Shown here in pieces: positions 28,726 through 37,115 of a stretch of DNA of 64,000 bases. Source of the DNA: Bacteroidota bacterium (lineage in GTDB: Bacteria > Bacteroidota > Bacteroidia > Chitinophagales > Chitinophagaceae); assembly GCA_016712665.1 (NCBI GenBank), contig JADJQP010000003.1, positions 248,001 through 312,000 on the forward strand, read 5' to 3'. How positions within the stretch are numbered: the first letter of the stretch is position 1; every line of letters starts with the position of its first letter. Below the pieces are notes generated by a model. That model saw nothing but the letters and a program-made list of their open reading frames with translations, was not told the origin of the DNA and ran no database searches. The translations under genes were made by a program, and so were the position numbers.

Positions 28726-28843
28726 AACTGGGGTAACCACAAAGGCAAACAAATCGTCATTCGGAAAACCAAACCTGCTGTTGGGAAAGATATTTCAACA
28801 TCTTACTTTTTTAAATTCAATTTTGTAGCCTAAAGTAAAAAAA

Positions 28844-29629
28844 ATGAAAAAAATAATTTTAACACTATGCCTTGCATTCATAGCAGCGATGAGCTACTCT
28901 CAAAATTTAACACTAGAATTTGATTCTAAAACGAGGTTATACGGATTTAAAGAAGAGGGTAAAAAGAAATATGTTGTTGAACCGCAGTTTCAAGACGTAG
29001 CCTATAACCCAGCCCTAAATGCACCCAATGGAGGTTATGTAAAAGTTAAAAAAAATAACAAATGGGGTATGATGGACAAAACGGGCATATTAATAATTGC
29101 CTGCGAATATGATGAAATAGGAAGTCCGTATACGCTTGCCGAAAAGGGAAGTGTCATTGCAAAAAAGGGAGGTATATCCGTTACGATTGACAAAACAGGA
29201 AAAGAACTGGGAGAAGCTGAGTTTGAAGCTGTTGTAGAAACGTATCAAAATGCAGTTTACTTTTTAAAAAAGAAAGGAAAATGGGCACTAGCCGACAAAG
29301 ACAAAAAGGTGCTAACTGCATTCAGATATGATGCATTAGTAGGTCCAATTAAAGTGAATCCCCTTACTTATAAGGGCACAAGAGATGGACAAGCCTTTAG
29401 TTTAGATATCAATGGACAAGAAGAGGGTGTCATAGAATCTGCTAATACTAATAGCAACTCCGATCAAAAAGAAGAAAAAACAAGCTGCAACTATAAATGT
29501 CAAAAGTGTAATAAAATAACACAAGGCAGATGTAACGCAAGCAATACTGGCATTACCGTAGAAAATTGTACAGCGCAACAACCAAACCCTAAAGGTCCGA
29601 AAAAAAATCATGAATGGCGAAAACAATAA
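28844..29629 (+). CDS. Secreted WG-repeat protein with Cys-rich tail
   Basis: 261 residues with a signal peptide (MKKIILTLCLAFIAAMSYSQ). The middle has WG-type beta repeats: KKNNKWGMMDKTG near 67-79 and KKKGKWALADKDKK near 142-155, as in Bacteroidota WG-containing proteins. The C-terminal 55 residues change character: a polar linker, then CNYKCQKCNKITQGRC and a later Cys, and a basic KKNHEWRKQ end. The cysteine spacing hints at metal binding or disulfides, but no family is recognised. Flanked by the two 75-bp direct repeats. Confidence 0.7.
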   Translation: MKKIILTLCLAFIAAMSYSQNLTLEFDSKTRLYGFKEEGKKKYVVEPQFQDVAYNPALNAPNGGYVKVKKNNKWGMMDKTGILIIACEYDEIGSPYTLAEKGSVIAKKGGISVTIDKTGKELGEAEFEAVVETYQNAVYFLKKKGKWALADKDKKVLTAFRYDALVGPIKVNPLTYKGTRDGQAFSLDINGQEEGVIESANTNSNSDQKEEKTSCNYKCQKCNKITQGRCNASNTGITVENCTAQQPNPKGPKKNHEWRKQ

Positions 29630-29684
29630 AACGTGCAGATTCAAGGTCCTGCTAACATAGCAGGGCTTTACTGGTCTTAAAAAA

Positions 29685-29759
29685 GTTTACATGAATTTGA
29701 TAAGTGCTCACATCGGTTTACAGGATCATTTTGTTAGAAGTTATTTTAGGACAAGACCT
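29685..29759 (+). repeat. 75-bp direct repeat, copy 2
   Basis: Starts AGTTTACATGAATTT and ends TTATTTTAGGACAAGACC; same orientation as 28526-28600, ten mismatches. It lies between the WG gene and the T9SS gene. Confidence 0.8.
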
Positions 29760-29865
29760 TACACTAACTGAAAACCAAGTTTCAAAATCTAAGATGAGTG
29801 GTTTACTAACCGAGTATTCAATGTGTTGTTATAAGTTCATACGTTTGATTCAAAATAATATAATT

Positions 29866-31338
29866 ATGCTAAAAAAAATTTACAAAACATCATGTTTACT
29901 GGCATCTTTCTTCCTAACGAGCGGGCAGATTTTCGCAGTAAATTACACTTTTACGGGTTCCAATAATTGGACAAACCCTGCTGCATGGAGTCCAAGCTAC
30001 CCTGGCACTACATTAGCGGCTGGAGATGTATTAACCTTATCTCCTTCTACATTTTGCACCATACCTACAGGTACCAATATTATAAATAATGGAACAATCA
30101 ATGTGCCTGCAAATATCATCGCAAGAATAATTGTAAGTAGCGGTCAGTTATTAACAAATAATGGAACAATCAATGTATCGGGATCTATAGACAACTTCGG
30201 TTCAATTATAAACGAAAATGTTTTAAATGTAACAGGAGTTATTTCCAACAGCAATGCATTGGTCAATAATTCGCTTGGACAAATCAATTTGAACGGAGGA
30301 ACGATAAATAATGAACCACCAATAAGTAACATTTATAATTACGGGATATTTACAAATAATAATGGAAATATTTCTGGTGTTGGAACCAGTTCATTTTTCA
30401 ATGAAGGTAATTTTATTGGTAGTCAAAATGGGCAGACCCTCAACTTCAGAGGAAACGGCAATATTAATAATAGCGTCATAACCGCCTTCAATGAGTTTTC
30501 CAATTTTATATTTTATGGCATTAGCAATAACTTAAGCAACCAATCTATTTTTCTGAAATTTGGAAGTGCACTGAATTACGCTAAAATTGACGTAACGTTT
30601 GCAAACACAACTACCATCGGAGGTCCCTTAAACATTGCATTGGTTAATGGGTATGTACCTTTAGTAAATACAAGCTTCACCGTATTAAACGGTCCTTATT
30701 CTGGCACATTCTCAACTGTAAATTTCCCTGCTGCCCCGATAGGGACAACATGGACAATTACTTATAATGTGAATAATATTGTAGTTACATTATCACCTCA
30801 AATTGCATTGGGTGCAATATGGAAAGATTTTTATGGCGAACTGAAAGATCATACTACCATGTTAAACTGGTCGGTAGAGCAACAAACAAACTGTGAGTAC
30901 TTCAGCATACAACGCTCAAACGATGCATTAAACTGGACTGACGTAGGCAAGGTATATGCAATCCCATCAACACAAAAAAATCAAATAGATTATACATTTG
31001 AAGATGATTATTTACAAACGGGATCAATTTGGTATCGTCTTAAATTAACAGATATTGATGGAAGTGCTTCGTTTTCGAAAACAATTGAATTAAACAGAAA
31101 CGGTAGCGAATTTACATTGTATCCAAATCCTTGTACAAATGAAATTTCCTTATTGAATGCTGCATTTGACTTGCAAACTACTTATGAAATCATTGACATG
31201 ATGGGTGCTACATTAAAAAAGGAATATGTATTGAACAATAATAGATCTATTCAAGTGAGTGATTTAAAATCTGGAACCTATATTTTACGATTAAGAAATG
31301 CAAATACTTTAAACGTATTTACTTTCGTAAAAAAATAA
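29866..31338 (+). CDS. Secreted protein with T9SS type A sorting domain
   Basis: 490 residues from the ATG at 29866, which gives a good signal peptide (MLKKIYKTSCLLASFFLTSGQIFA); the frame is open further upstream but runs through the direct repeat. The passenger starts YTFTGSNNWTNPAAWSPSYPGTTLAAGDVLTL, typical of surface proteins, followed by Asn/Gly-rich repeats (NNGTINV, SGSIDNFG, NGGTINN) fitting a beta-helix. Residues about 340-400 look like a fibronectin-type linker (LNWSVEQQTNCEYFSIQRS). The last 70 residues (FTLYPNPCTNEISLL, LKSGTYILRL, FTFVKK) are a T9SS sorting domain. Confidence 0.8.
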   Translation: MLKKIYKTSCLLASFFLTSGQIFAVNYTFTGSNNWTNPAAWSPSYPGTTLAAGDVLTLSPSTFCTIPTGTNIINNGTINVPANIIARIIVSSGQLLTNNGTINVSGSIDNFGSIINENVLNVTGVISNSNALVNNSLGQINLNGGTINNEPPISNIYNYGIFTNNNGNISGVGTSSFFNEGNFIGSQNGQTLNFRGNGNINNSVITAFNEFSNFIFYGISNNLSNQSIFLKFGSALNYAKIDVTFANTTTIGGPLNIALVNGYVPLVNTSFTVLNGPYSGTFSTVNFPAAPIGTTWTITYNVNNIVVTLSPQIALGAIWKDFYGELKDHTTMLNWSVEQQTNCEYFSIQRSNDALNWTDVGKVYAIPSTQKNQIDYTFEDDYLQTGSIWYRLKLTDIDGSASFSKTIELNRNGSEFTLYPNPCTNEISLLNAAFDLQTTYEIIDMMGATLKKEYVLNNNRSIQVSDLKSGTYILRLRNANTLNVFTFVKK

Positions 31339-31396
31339 AACCAAATTTTTGTACTGAAAAATCATTTATTCTTACCATCACCATACATTTTGTCGT

Positions 31397-31422
31397 GCCG
31401 GCTTGTGACTCCACAAGCCGGC
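31397..31422 (+). terminator. GC-rich hairpin, possible terminator
   Basis: GCCGGCTTGTG and its exact complement with an ACTC loop, 59 bases after the T9SS gene stop, followed by a weakly T-rich TTGCTATTTGC. Likely ends transcription, although the T-run is poor. Confidence 0.5.
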
Positions 31423-31457
31423 TTGCTATTTGCTGAGGGACTTTTTCGTTCCATCTG

Positions 31458-31680
31458 ACTCAAGAATGATGCGTAGATAAGTGCGATCGCTTCCTGTGCC
31501 CAAATGGCAGGAAAGTGCCTTGGCTTTTCGTCACGACAGCCTGTCTCAGTGCCCGTCAAGCTTTTTAAAATTAAGAACTATTACCTTACACATTTATTAC
31601 TGAGTCTAAAAAATGCAATTTCATGCAACAAAACAAGTCGAACGAAGCTAGCGCGCTATGGCAATGCATCATTCCTGCGT
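31458..31680. mobile_element. MITE-like element, diverged copy
   Basis: About 220 bases aligned end to end with 32845-33062. The inner 100 bases (TTCCTGTGCCCAAATGGCAG to GCCCGTCAAGC) are nearly identical; the ends (AAGAATGATGCGTAG and GCAATGCATCATTCCTGCG) are an imperfect inverted repeat. No transposase is encoded. Confidence 0.7.
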
Positions 31681-31862
31681 GAGACGGGAGATATACAGCT
31701 AAATATGATAATCCATTGAGATGATTATATTTGCTCTGTAATATGGTGTAGAACGTTATAGCAAGACTAAGATGTTGTAATCAAAAGCGTTTATCGTTGC
31801 GGTAGGAAATGTTACTGAACGAATCATAACGAAACACGTTGAAAATATAATTGAATAATTAA

Positions 31863-32579
31863 ATGAATTGTAAGAACTGTAATAAAGAAATAAATTCAAA
31901 ATTTTGTCCGGAATGTGGACAACCCGCTACCCTTAAAAGAATTGATGGAAAATACTTACTGCACGAAATTGAACACATTCTACATTTTGAACGTGGCTTT
32001 TTATATACAGTCAGAGAACTTATATTAAAACCAGGTCACAATATCAGAAAGTATTTGACTGAAAACAGAAGCCGGCTTGTGAAACCAATCATTTTTATTA
32101 TCATAACGTCTTTAATCTACACCTTAATAAGTCATTTTTTTCATATAGAAGACCGATATTTAAATTACGAATTGGTACAAAAATCATTTAGTGGAAAAAT
32201 ACTACATTGGATACAAAGTAATTATGGTTATGCAAGTATATTGACAGGATTATTTATTGCTCTATGGCTTAAAGTATTTTTTAAAAAATATGGTTACAAT
32301 ATTTTTGAATTTCTCATTATGCTATGTTTCGTACAGGGAATTTCAATGCTCGTTTTTGCTGTTTTTGCATTTGCAGAAGGGCTTTTACATTACAAATTAT
32401 TGAATATTGCAGGTGCTGTTGGGTTACTTTACTTAATTTGGGCAATCGGAAATTTCTTTGATGCTAAGAAAATTGGAAATTATGTAAAAGCATTCATGGC
32501 GATCCTTTTGGGTACAATAACATTCTATATCATTATTTTTGCAATAGGAATTACAATTGATATACTCACTAAACATTAA
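31863..32579 (+). CDS. Zinc-ribbon DUF3667 membrane protein
   Basis: 238 residues. An N-terminal zinc ribbon (CKNCNKEI..FCPECGQ, residues 3-20) is followed by LLHEIEHILHFERGFLYTVRELILKPGHNIRKYL, the DUF3667 signature, and then about five membrane segments. The family is widespread in Bacteroidota with no known function. Followed after five bases by a small membrane protein gene. Confidence 0.75.
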   Translation: MNCKNCNKEINSKFCPECGQPATLKRIDGKYLLHEIEHILHFERGFLYTVRELILKPGHNIRKYLTENRSRLVKPIIFIIITSLIYTLISHFFHIEDRYLNYELVQKSFSGKILHWIQSNYGYASILTGLFIALWLKVFFKKYGYNIFEFLIMLCFVQGISMLVFAVFAFAEGLLHYKLLNIAGAVGLLYLIWAIGNFFDAKKIGNYVKAFMAILLGTITFYIIIFAIGITIDILTKH

Positions 32580-32584
32580 AATAC

Positions 32585-32776
32585 ATGGACAATAAAAAAG
32601 GATTGAATTGGTTTTTTGCATTGATCGCATTTACAGTAGGCTTGACTTTAATCAAACATATTGACATAAAGAATTTAACGCTAAAAGAACCCGCTTTAGA
32701 CATACTATACATTATTGTATTTAGTGTATCAATTTATATTATCATCAAAGACTTGAAGAAACAAAACCCACAATAG
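32585..32776 (+). CDS. Small two-helix membrane protein
   Basis: 63 residues with two hydrophobic segments (FFALIAFTVGLTLI and ILYIIVFSVSIYIII) and a basic end. It begins five bases after the DUF3667 gene and is probably co-transcribed. Family not recognised. Confidence 0.55.
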   Translation: MDNKKGLNWFFALIAFTVGLTLIKHIDIKNLTLKEPALDILYIIVFSVSIYIIIKDLKKQNPQ

Positions 32777-32844
32777 AAACGACTACCAATAGCAGCTTCT
32801 CTTTGTGTTACGTCTCCATCTGGCAAGAATATGCACGAACACCG

Positions 32845-33062
32845 GCGCAGGAATGATGCGTTGTAAAGTGCGATAACTTCCTGTGCCCAAATGGCAGAAA
32901 AGTGCCTTGGCTTTTCGTCACGACAGCCTGTCTCAGTGCCCGTTAAGCTTTTTATAATTAAGAACTATTGCCTTACACATTTACTACTGAGCTTAATAAA
33001 TGAAATTTCACAAAACAAGGCACAGGAATCTAGCCCCCTATGGCAACGCATCATTCCTGCGC
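32845..33062. mobile_element. MITE-like element with perfect 19-bp terminal inverted repeats
   Basis: Ends GCGCAGGAATGATGCGTTG (32845-32863) and its exact complement (33044-33062). Subterminal TTCCTGTGCC and GGCACAGGAA arms are also inverted. 218 bases, no transposase, second copy at 31458-31680. This is the form of a miniature inverted-repeat transposable element. No clear target-site duplication was seen. Confidence 0.8.
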
Positions 33063-33069
33063 AAGAAGG

Positions 33070-33195
33070 GGGTTTAGTCTCTAGCAGCAATTGTGTTTTA
33101 TAGCTATAATTGAATAAACTGGCTCAGGATAATTTTAGTACTGCCATCTTTCTAACTACTATTTATTTGGTTTGGTGCGACAGTTACTGAAAGAA
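33070..33195. repeat. Diverged direct repeat, copy A
   Basis: Contains TTTAGTCTC, then ATAGCTATAATTGAA, then ACTATTTATTTGGTTTGGTG; the same order appears at 36850-36980. It adjoins the right end of the MITE-like element. Confidence 0.6.
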
Positions 33196-33427
33196 AAGGC
33201 AAAGCCTTTTAAGAACATAAGACTCACGAAGCAGCAAGCTTAGGAGAGAGGGATAAAATGAGACGATTACAATTCTCTATTTTCTTACTTGAATGATTAC
33301 ATTTGCTTTCCATGTATACTTACTTGGGGTAGCCTTTGTTTCGTCTATTTACAGGGCCATTCCATTCCCTAAAAAAGAAATGACAAGGACCCCAAAACAG
33401 AGTACTACCAATCACAAACACTACCGT

Positions 33428-34588
33428 ATGAAACAGAAATTTATTTTACTTTTTAGTTCGCTAATCTGCTGCTTACAGGTACATGCGCAGCTAGTAGGAC
33501 ACACGACAATAACATTTGTTGATTCGTCTAGAAACAATCGTCCAATTGAAACCGAAATTTATTATCCGGCAATCACAGCAGGCAATAATACACCAATTGC
33601 AGCGGGCGTTTTTCCGCTTATAACATTTGGTCATGGATTTGTAATGACATGGAGTGCCTATCAAAATTTTTGGGATGTACTTGTACCGATGGGATATATC
33701 ATGGCATTTCCTACTACCGAAGGAGGATTCTCGCCCACTCATGCTGCATTCGCAGAAGACCTCCGTTTTTTAATTACCAAAATTCAAAGTAGTGGTGCAG
33801 GCGCTGACATTCCATCATCGAGTGTGGGCCCCAAATCGGCTATCATGGGACATTCTATGGGAGGTGGATGTTCGTTCCTTGGCGCCCAAAATAATACAAC
33901 CATTACAACCATGGTTTCGTTTGCAGCGGCCAATACAAATCCATCTTCCATTACAGCCTCTCAGCAGATAGCTGTTCCCACTTTACTATTTAGCGGTGTC
34001 AATGATTGTGTAACACCGCCATCACAACATCAAGATATTATGTATGATTCTACATCGGCAGCCTATAAAACACAAATCAATATCATAGGTGGAGGACATT
34101 GCTTTTTTGCCAATTCAAATTTCAACTGCACATTTGGCGAAGCCTCCTGCTCCCCTAGTCCAACTATTACAAGAGAATCGCAACAATTGACCACTAATGA
34201 TTTTTTAAAAATTTGGTTAGCCTATTTTTTAAAAGACGATTGTCCCAAAGCACAAGAATTTCAAGATTCATTAGCTGCAAGTGCTCGCATCACCTATCGT
34301 CAAAACCAACCGATTTCGTGTGCCACCGGAATAAATGAGTATCTATGGCAAAACCCAAGTACGGTCTACCCAAATCCTTTTTCAAATTCGCTAACTGTTG
34401 AATTACCGAAAGGAAAAATTCAGAGTGTGACCATTTACAATATTATGATGCAAGATCAAGAAAACTATGTATTTACCGAACCAAACAGCAAGGTAACATT
34501 AGATCTTACTTCACTGCATGCAGGTATACATTTCATTCAAATTAATAATACATATTGGACAAAAATAGTGAAGCAGACCATTCAATAA
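33428..34588 (+). CDS. Secreted alpha/beta hydrolase with T9SS sorting domain
   Basis: 386 residues from the ATG at 33428 (signal peptide MKQKFILLFSSLICCLQVHAQ). The hydrolase core is like dienelactone hydrolase/PAF-acetylhydrolase: FPLITFGHGF (oxyanion region), GHSMGGG near residue 142 (nucleophile Ser), SGVNDCVTPP (acid) and GGGHCFF near 222 (His). The triad is therefore complete. The C-terminus (VYPNPFSNSLTVEL, LHAGIHFIQI, TKIVKQTIQ) is a T9SS type A sorting domain. Expected to be a surface or secreted esterase; the substrate is unknown. Confidence 0.8.
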   Translation: MKQKFILLFSSLICCLQVHAQLVGHTTITFVDSSRNNRPIETEIYYPAITAGNNTPIAAGVFPLITFGHGFVMTWSAYQNFWDVLVPMGYIMAFPTTEGGFSPTHAAFAEDLRFLITKIQSSGAGADIPSSSVGPKSAIMGHSMGGGCSFLGAQNNTTITTMVSFAAANTNPSSITASQQIAVPTLLFSGVNDCVTPPSQHQDIMYDSTSAAYKTQINIIGGGHCFFANSNFNCTFGEASCSPSPTITRESQQLTTNDFLKIWLAYFLKDDCPKAQEFQDSLAASARITYRQNQPISCATGINEYLWQNPSTVYPNPFSNSLTVELPKGKIQSVTIYNIMMQDQENYVFTEPNSKVTLDLTSLHAGIHFIQINNTYWTKIVKQTIQ

Positions 34589-34810
34589 TATGTGCATCTG
34601 TAGCTTATAGACACCTTCGAAACAAGTCCATTTTCAAGGTGAAGCAAATAGCGTTACATGTAAACTACTACTATTGGCAGTTGGGGCAGCAAGCGATAGA
34701 AAAATAGGCATTTCGGATGAGGAACATTGGACTTACAAAGGTTTATCCAACGAAAAGCCGTTTTCATCAAATATCTATTGATTAATAGTAATTTTTTCAT
34801 TGATAAAGCA

Positions 34811-36114
34811 TCATGACAGCTTGATTAATGTTTTGCCTATTTCATCTCTCATGCTAGGCATTACTTGAACATCATCTGCAAAACGTTTCCATTGGCTCAC
34901 TATAGTACTTATTTCATCGATTGTTTCAGCTGCCTTTTTATGCCTTATCGATTTACCAATCACCAACAAGTCCTCTCTTGTAATATGACTTCTCTTACCA
35001 TTCATACTTAATGCATGTTGACTAACCCATTGATGCTTTGGCTGATAAGCATGACAAATATCATAGGCAGGTGCCAATTCCCATTTCCCGTCTTTTTTAA
35101 TCGAAAAGCAACGTTTTTAGTATGATCGTCACAATTTCGAGCGACAACATTAAACACCATTCTACGATACAACTGCTCGGCATCCGAATAAGAAAGTTTC
35201 AATTCTCGCATGGTTTGAAAAAGCTGCTCGTAACTAAAACTTGTAACCAAATTATAGTCAAAATGCTTCATTGCACAGAAGGTTTGCATATGGTGTTTAG
35301 TAGAACCACCTTCACGATCAAAACGCTTGGTCATAAAATGCGCCCGACCATTTTCTTCCATTAATCTAGATGGCATCATATCTATACCACATGCAATAGC
35401 CATATTATAATAGGCCATTTCTACCCTACCATATCCTTTGCTAGCTCCTAACTGCACATCACTTACGCCATCCAATTTGATCAACCAATGTTCAAAACCT
35501 TTTGGCGCATTGGTTTGTCCCGATTTTACTTCATCTGTTTTTTCGTTGTATGCAATCACAGCTTTAGGCCTTGCACCTCCAGCCGATGTACCTATTCTCA
35601 AAATTTCGAGAATAGCCTTTTCTTCATCAGCATTAAGGTTGGTAGTAAATGATTCTTTTTTAGACAACATACGTTGGGCAATGTCTACCAAACTATCTAT
35701 CTCTACCGAAAAAGTTCGTTTGCTTTCCTGTAAAGTTGTGGGCTCAAACTCCAATGCCCCCATGCCTCTTGAGCCAATAAAACAAAGCATTTCTACCGGA
35801 TTCATACTATCCAATGGACGACCTTGTTGTGCTAACCAAAGATTGATGAGTTCATTGCCATATCGATCAGGCAATACATCGGCCAATAAACCAGGTAAGC
35901 CTTTAAACGAATCTAAAGCAGCATCGGGCTTTTTGCGCAAAGCCGGGAAACTGAACGTAGTTTTACGATCATAAATGGACATTTGCAAAGGAGCCAAATC
36001 CCATCCCTTGGCTTTGAATGTGGTATCGTACTCAAACGTAGCTATGCCGGTAGCTTCGCCCCAGGCTACTGCACCCACTAATTCACCCCATATTTTTACA
36101 TACGCTGTATTCAT
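34811..36114 (-). pseudogene. hipA: HipA-family kinase toxin, one frameshift
   Basis: Reading from 36114, the N-terminal HipA domain (VKIWGELVGAVAW, GLPGLLADVLPDRYGNELI) and kinase core (GTSAGGARPKAV P-loop-like segment, WLIKLDG, NCDDHTKN catalytic loop) are clear. The frame breaks at the T6 run 35093-35098 (plus strand). Adding one A on the coding strand continues with KDGKWELAPAYDICHAY and ends at 34811 (about 434 residues). HipA kinases phosphorylate aminoacyl-tRNA synthetases and cause dormancy. hipB lies upstream. Homopolymer lesion, perhaps an assembly error. Confidence 0.8.
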
Positions 36115-36118
36115 AACT

Positions 36119-36202
36119 TATACCAAATCAATTTATAAAATAGTCCAAAATATATTGGTATAATGCCGTGACAATAGGCGTTCAGTCCAAAATGATTGGA
36201 CT
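36119..36202. promoter_or_regulatory. Palindromic sites between hipB and hipA
   Basis: TATACCAA (36119-36126) pairs with TTGGTATA (36155-36162). AGTCCAAAATGATTGGACT (36184-36202) is a palindrome, and a related AGTCCAAAATATATTGG lies at 36142-36158. Placed just before the hipA start, they are candidate HipB operators or a hairpin that limits hipA translation. Confidence 0.45.
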
Positions 36203-36223
36203 ATTACGGCTTTGGAAACGGTA

Positions 36224-36571
36224 TTACCAGTTTGATTCTTCTCCATTATTCGTTTGTGTACTGCGCGCCCTTTTTCGCTTTTCCTTTTCTGCTTTTGCCA
36301 ATGCAAGAGGGCTTATGCTCTGTTGAATTTCAAAAGCCTCCATCACTTGCAATTGATCTAATACGCGAAGTACTTGAATCAGTGTAGGTAGCGTAACGGC
36401 TTCTCCCCTTTCAAGCAAACTGAGGGTAGAACGGCTGATACCGGCATCTTCTGCCACTTGTTCTTGAGTTTTGTTTTGCTCCAATCGGTGGTGTTTAATA
36501 AAAATACCCACTTGTTTGGTTATGGCATCATCACGCATAGATAGCCATTTTTTGTATGATACATCAGTCAT
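36224..36571 (-). CDS. hipB: XRE-family antitoxin HipB-like
   Basis: 115 residues; a helix-turn-helix at about 20-78 (FIKHHRLEQNKTQEQVAEDAGISRSTLSLLERG) and a basic C-terminal tail. HipB binds operators and holds HipA inactive. It precedes hipA by 109 bases, longer than the usual overlap; the gap contains palindromes. Confidence 0.8.
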   Translation of the reverse strand: MTDVSYKKWLSMRDDAITKQVGIFIKHHRLEQNKTQEQVAEDAGISRSTLSLLERGEAVTLPTLIQVLRVLDQLQVMEAFEIQQSISPLALAKAEKEKRKRARSTQTNNGEESNW

Positions 36572-36692
36572 AATGGGTTATAATTTAGATTAACGAATGA
36601 TTTAACATGCAAATATACAGATTTATAGTAGATATAAAAAATATTTGAATGAAATATCATTCACTAAAACAATAAAATGACATTAATGCATG

Positions 36693-36710
36693 ATATACCA
36701 TACGGTATAT
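36693..36710. promoter_or_regulatory. Palindrome ATATACC-ATAC-GGTATAT, candidate HipB operator
   Basis: A 7-bp perfect inverted repeat 122 bases before the hipB start. The TATACC/GGTATA core recurs between hipB and hipA and resembles the TATCC-N8-GGATA operators of E. coli HipB in design. Binding is inferred. Confidence 0.45.
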
Positions 36711-36849
36711 ACGCTTATAACTACAAAAAAGTAATAGGAAACATAACTGAAATTGGTAAATACCAAACATAATTATTCTATAGCCCAAATTTTACTCTGT
36801 TCTTTTGAACTATGAATAATGATCTATCTTTTGGTACCCCACCAAACAA

Positions 36850-36980
36850 GGTGTTTAGTCTCATTAAGCAATTATATAATATAGCTATAATTGAAGAAGC
36901 TGCTACAGGTGAGTTTTTGTACAGTCATTTCTCTAACAACTATTTATTTCGTTTGGTGGACACCAACTGGTAAGAGAAGT
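36850..36980. repeat. Diverged direct repeat, copy B
   Basis: Shares with 33070-33195 the ordered blocks TTTAGTCTC, ATAGCTATAATTGAA and AACTATTTATTTCGTTTGGTG. The copies bracket the hydrolase and hipBA genes. Confidence 0.6.
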
Positions 36981-37115
36981 TTACGAAAAATTTGTTCATC
37001 CATTATTTTTCTTAAAATTCTCTGCTTGATCAAAAATCTCTACATAAACTACATCTCTCTCAACTGGTGGATAACCAAACTCATCAAGTAAAAGAATGAG
37101 TCCAACTTTCAATGC

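Larger units (their letters stand above)
28115..28843. other. Repeat-rich noncoding stretch of 729 bases
   Basis: No credible gene. The stretch is built from short repeats: two copies of an AAGCG(G/A)TAGGAAT unit near 28160 and 28650, four hairpins, and the first copy of a 75-bp direct repeat. Each is listed separately. Confidence 0.7.
31339..31862. other. Noncoding stretch with hairpin and MITE-like copy
   Basis: 524 bases without a credible gene. It holds a GC-rich hairpin at 31397-31422 and the diverged copy of the MITE-like element at 31458-31680. The open frame at 31504-31719 lies inside that repeat, and a matching frame exists in the other copy, so it is repeat sequence and not a supported gene. 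Confidence 0.65.
36572..37115. other. Noncoding stretch between hipB and the defence island
   Basis: 544 bases without a supported gene. It holds a palindrome upstream of hipB (36693-36710) and a diverged repeat (36850-36980). It separates the hipBA module from hsdR. Confidence 0.6.

Noticed and set aside
28115..28843. A structured RNA gene (tRNA, riboswitch) in the spacer after metK
   Set aside because: The hairpins are repeat copies; no known RNA consensus was recognised.
31504..33103. Two similar small open frames (31504-31719 and 32891-33103) as a duplicated gene
   Set aside because: Both lie wholly within the MITE-like copies; the similarity follows the DNA repeat and their ends diverge freely, so there is no sign of protein selection.
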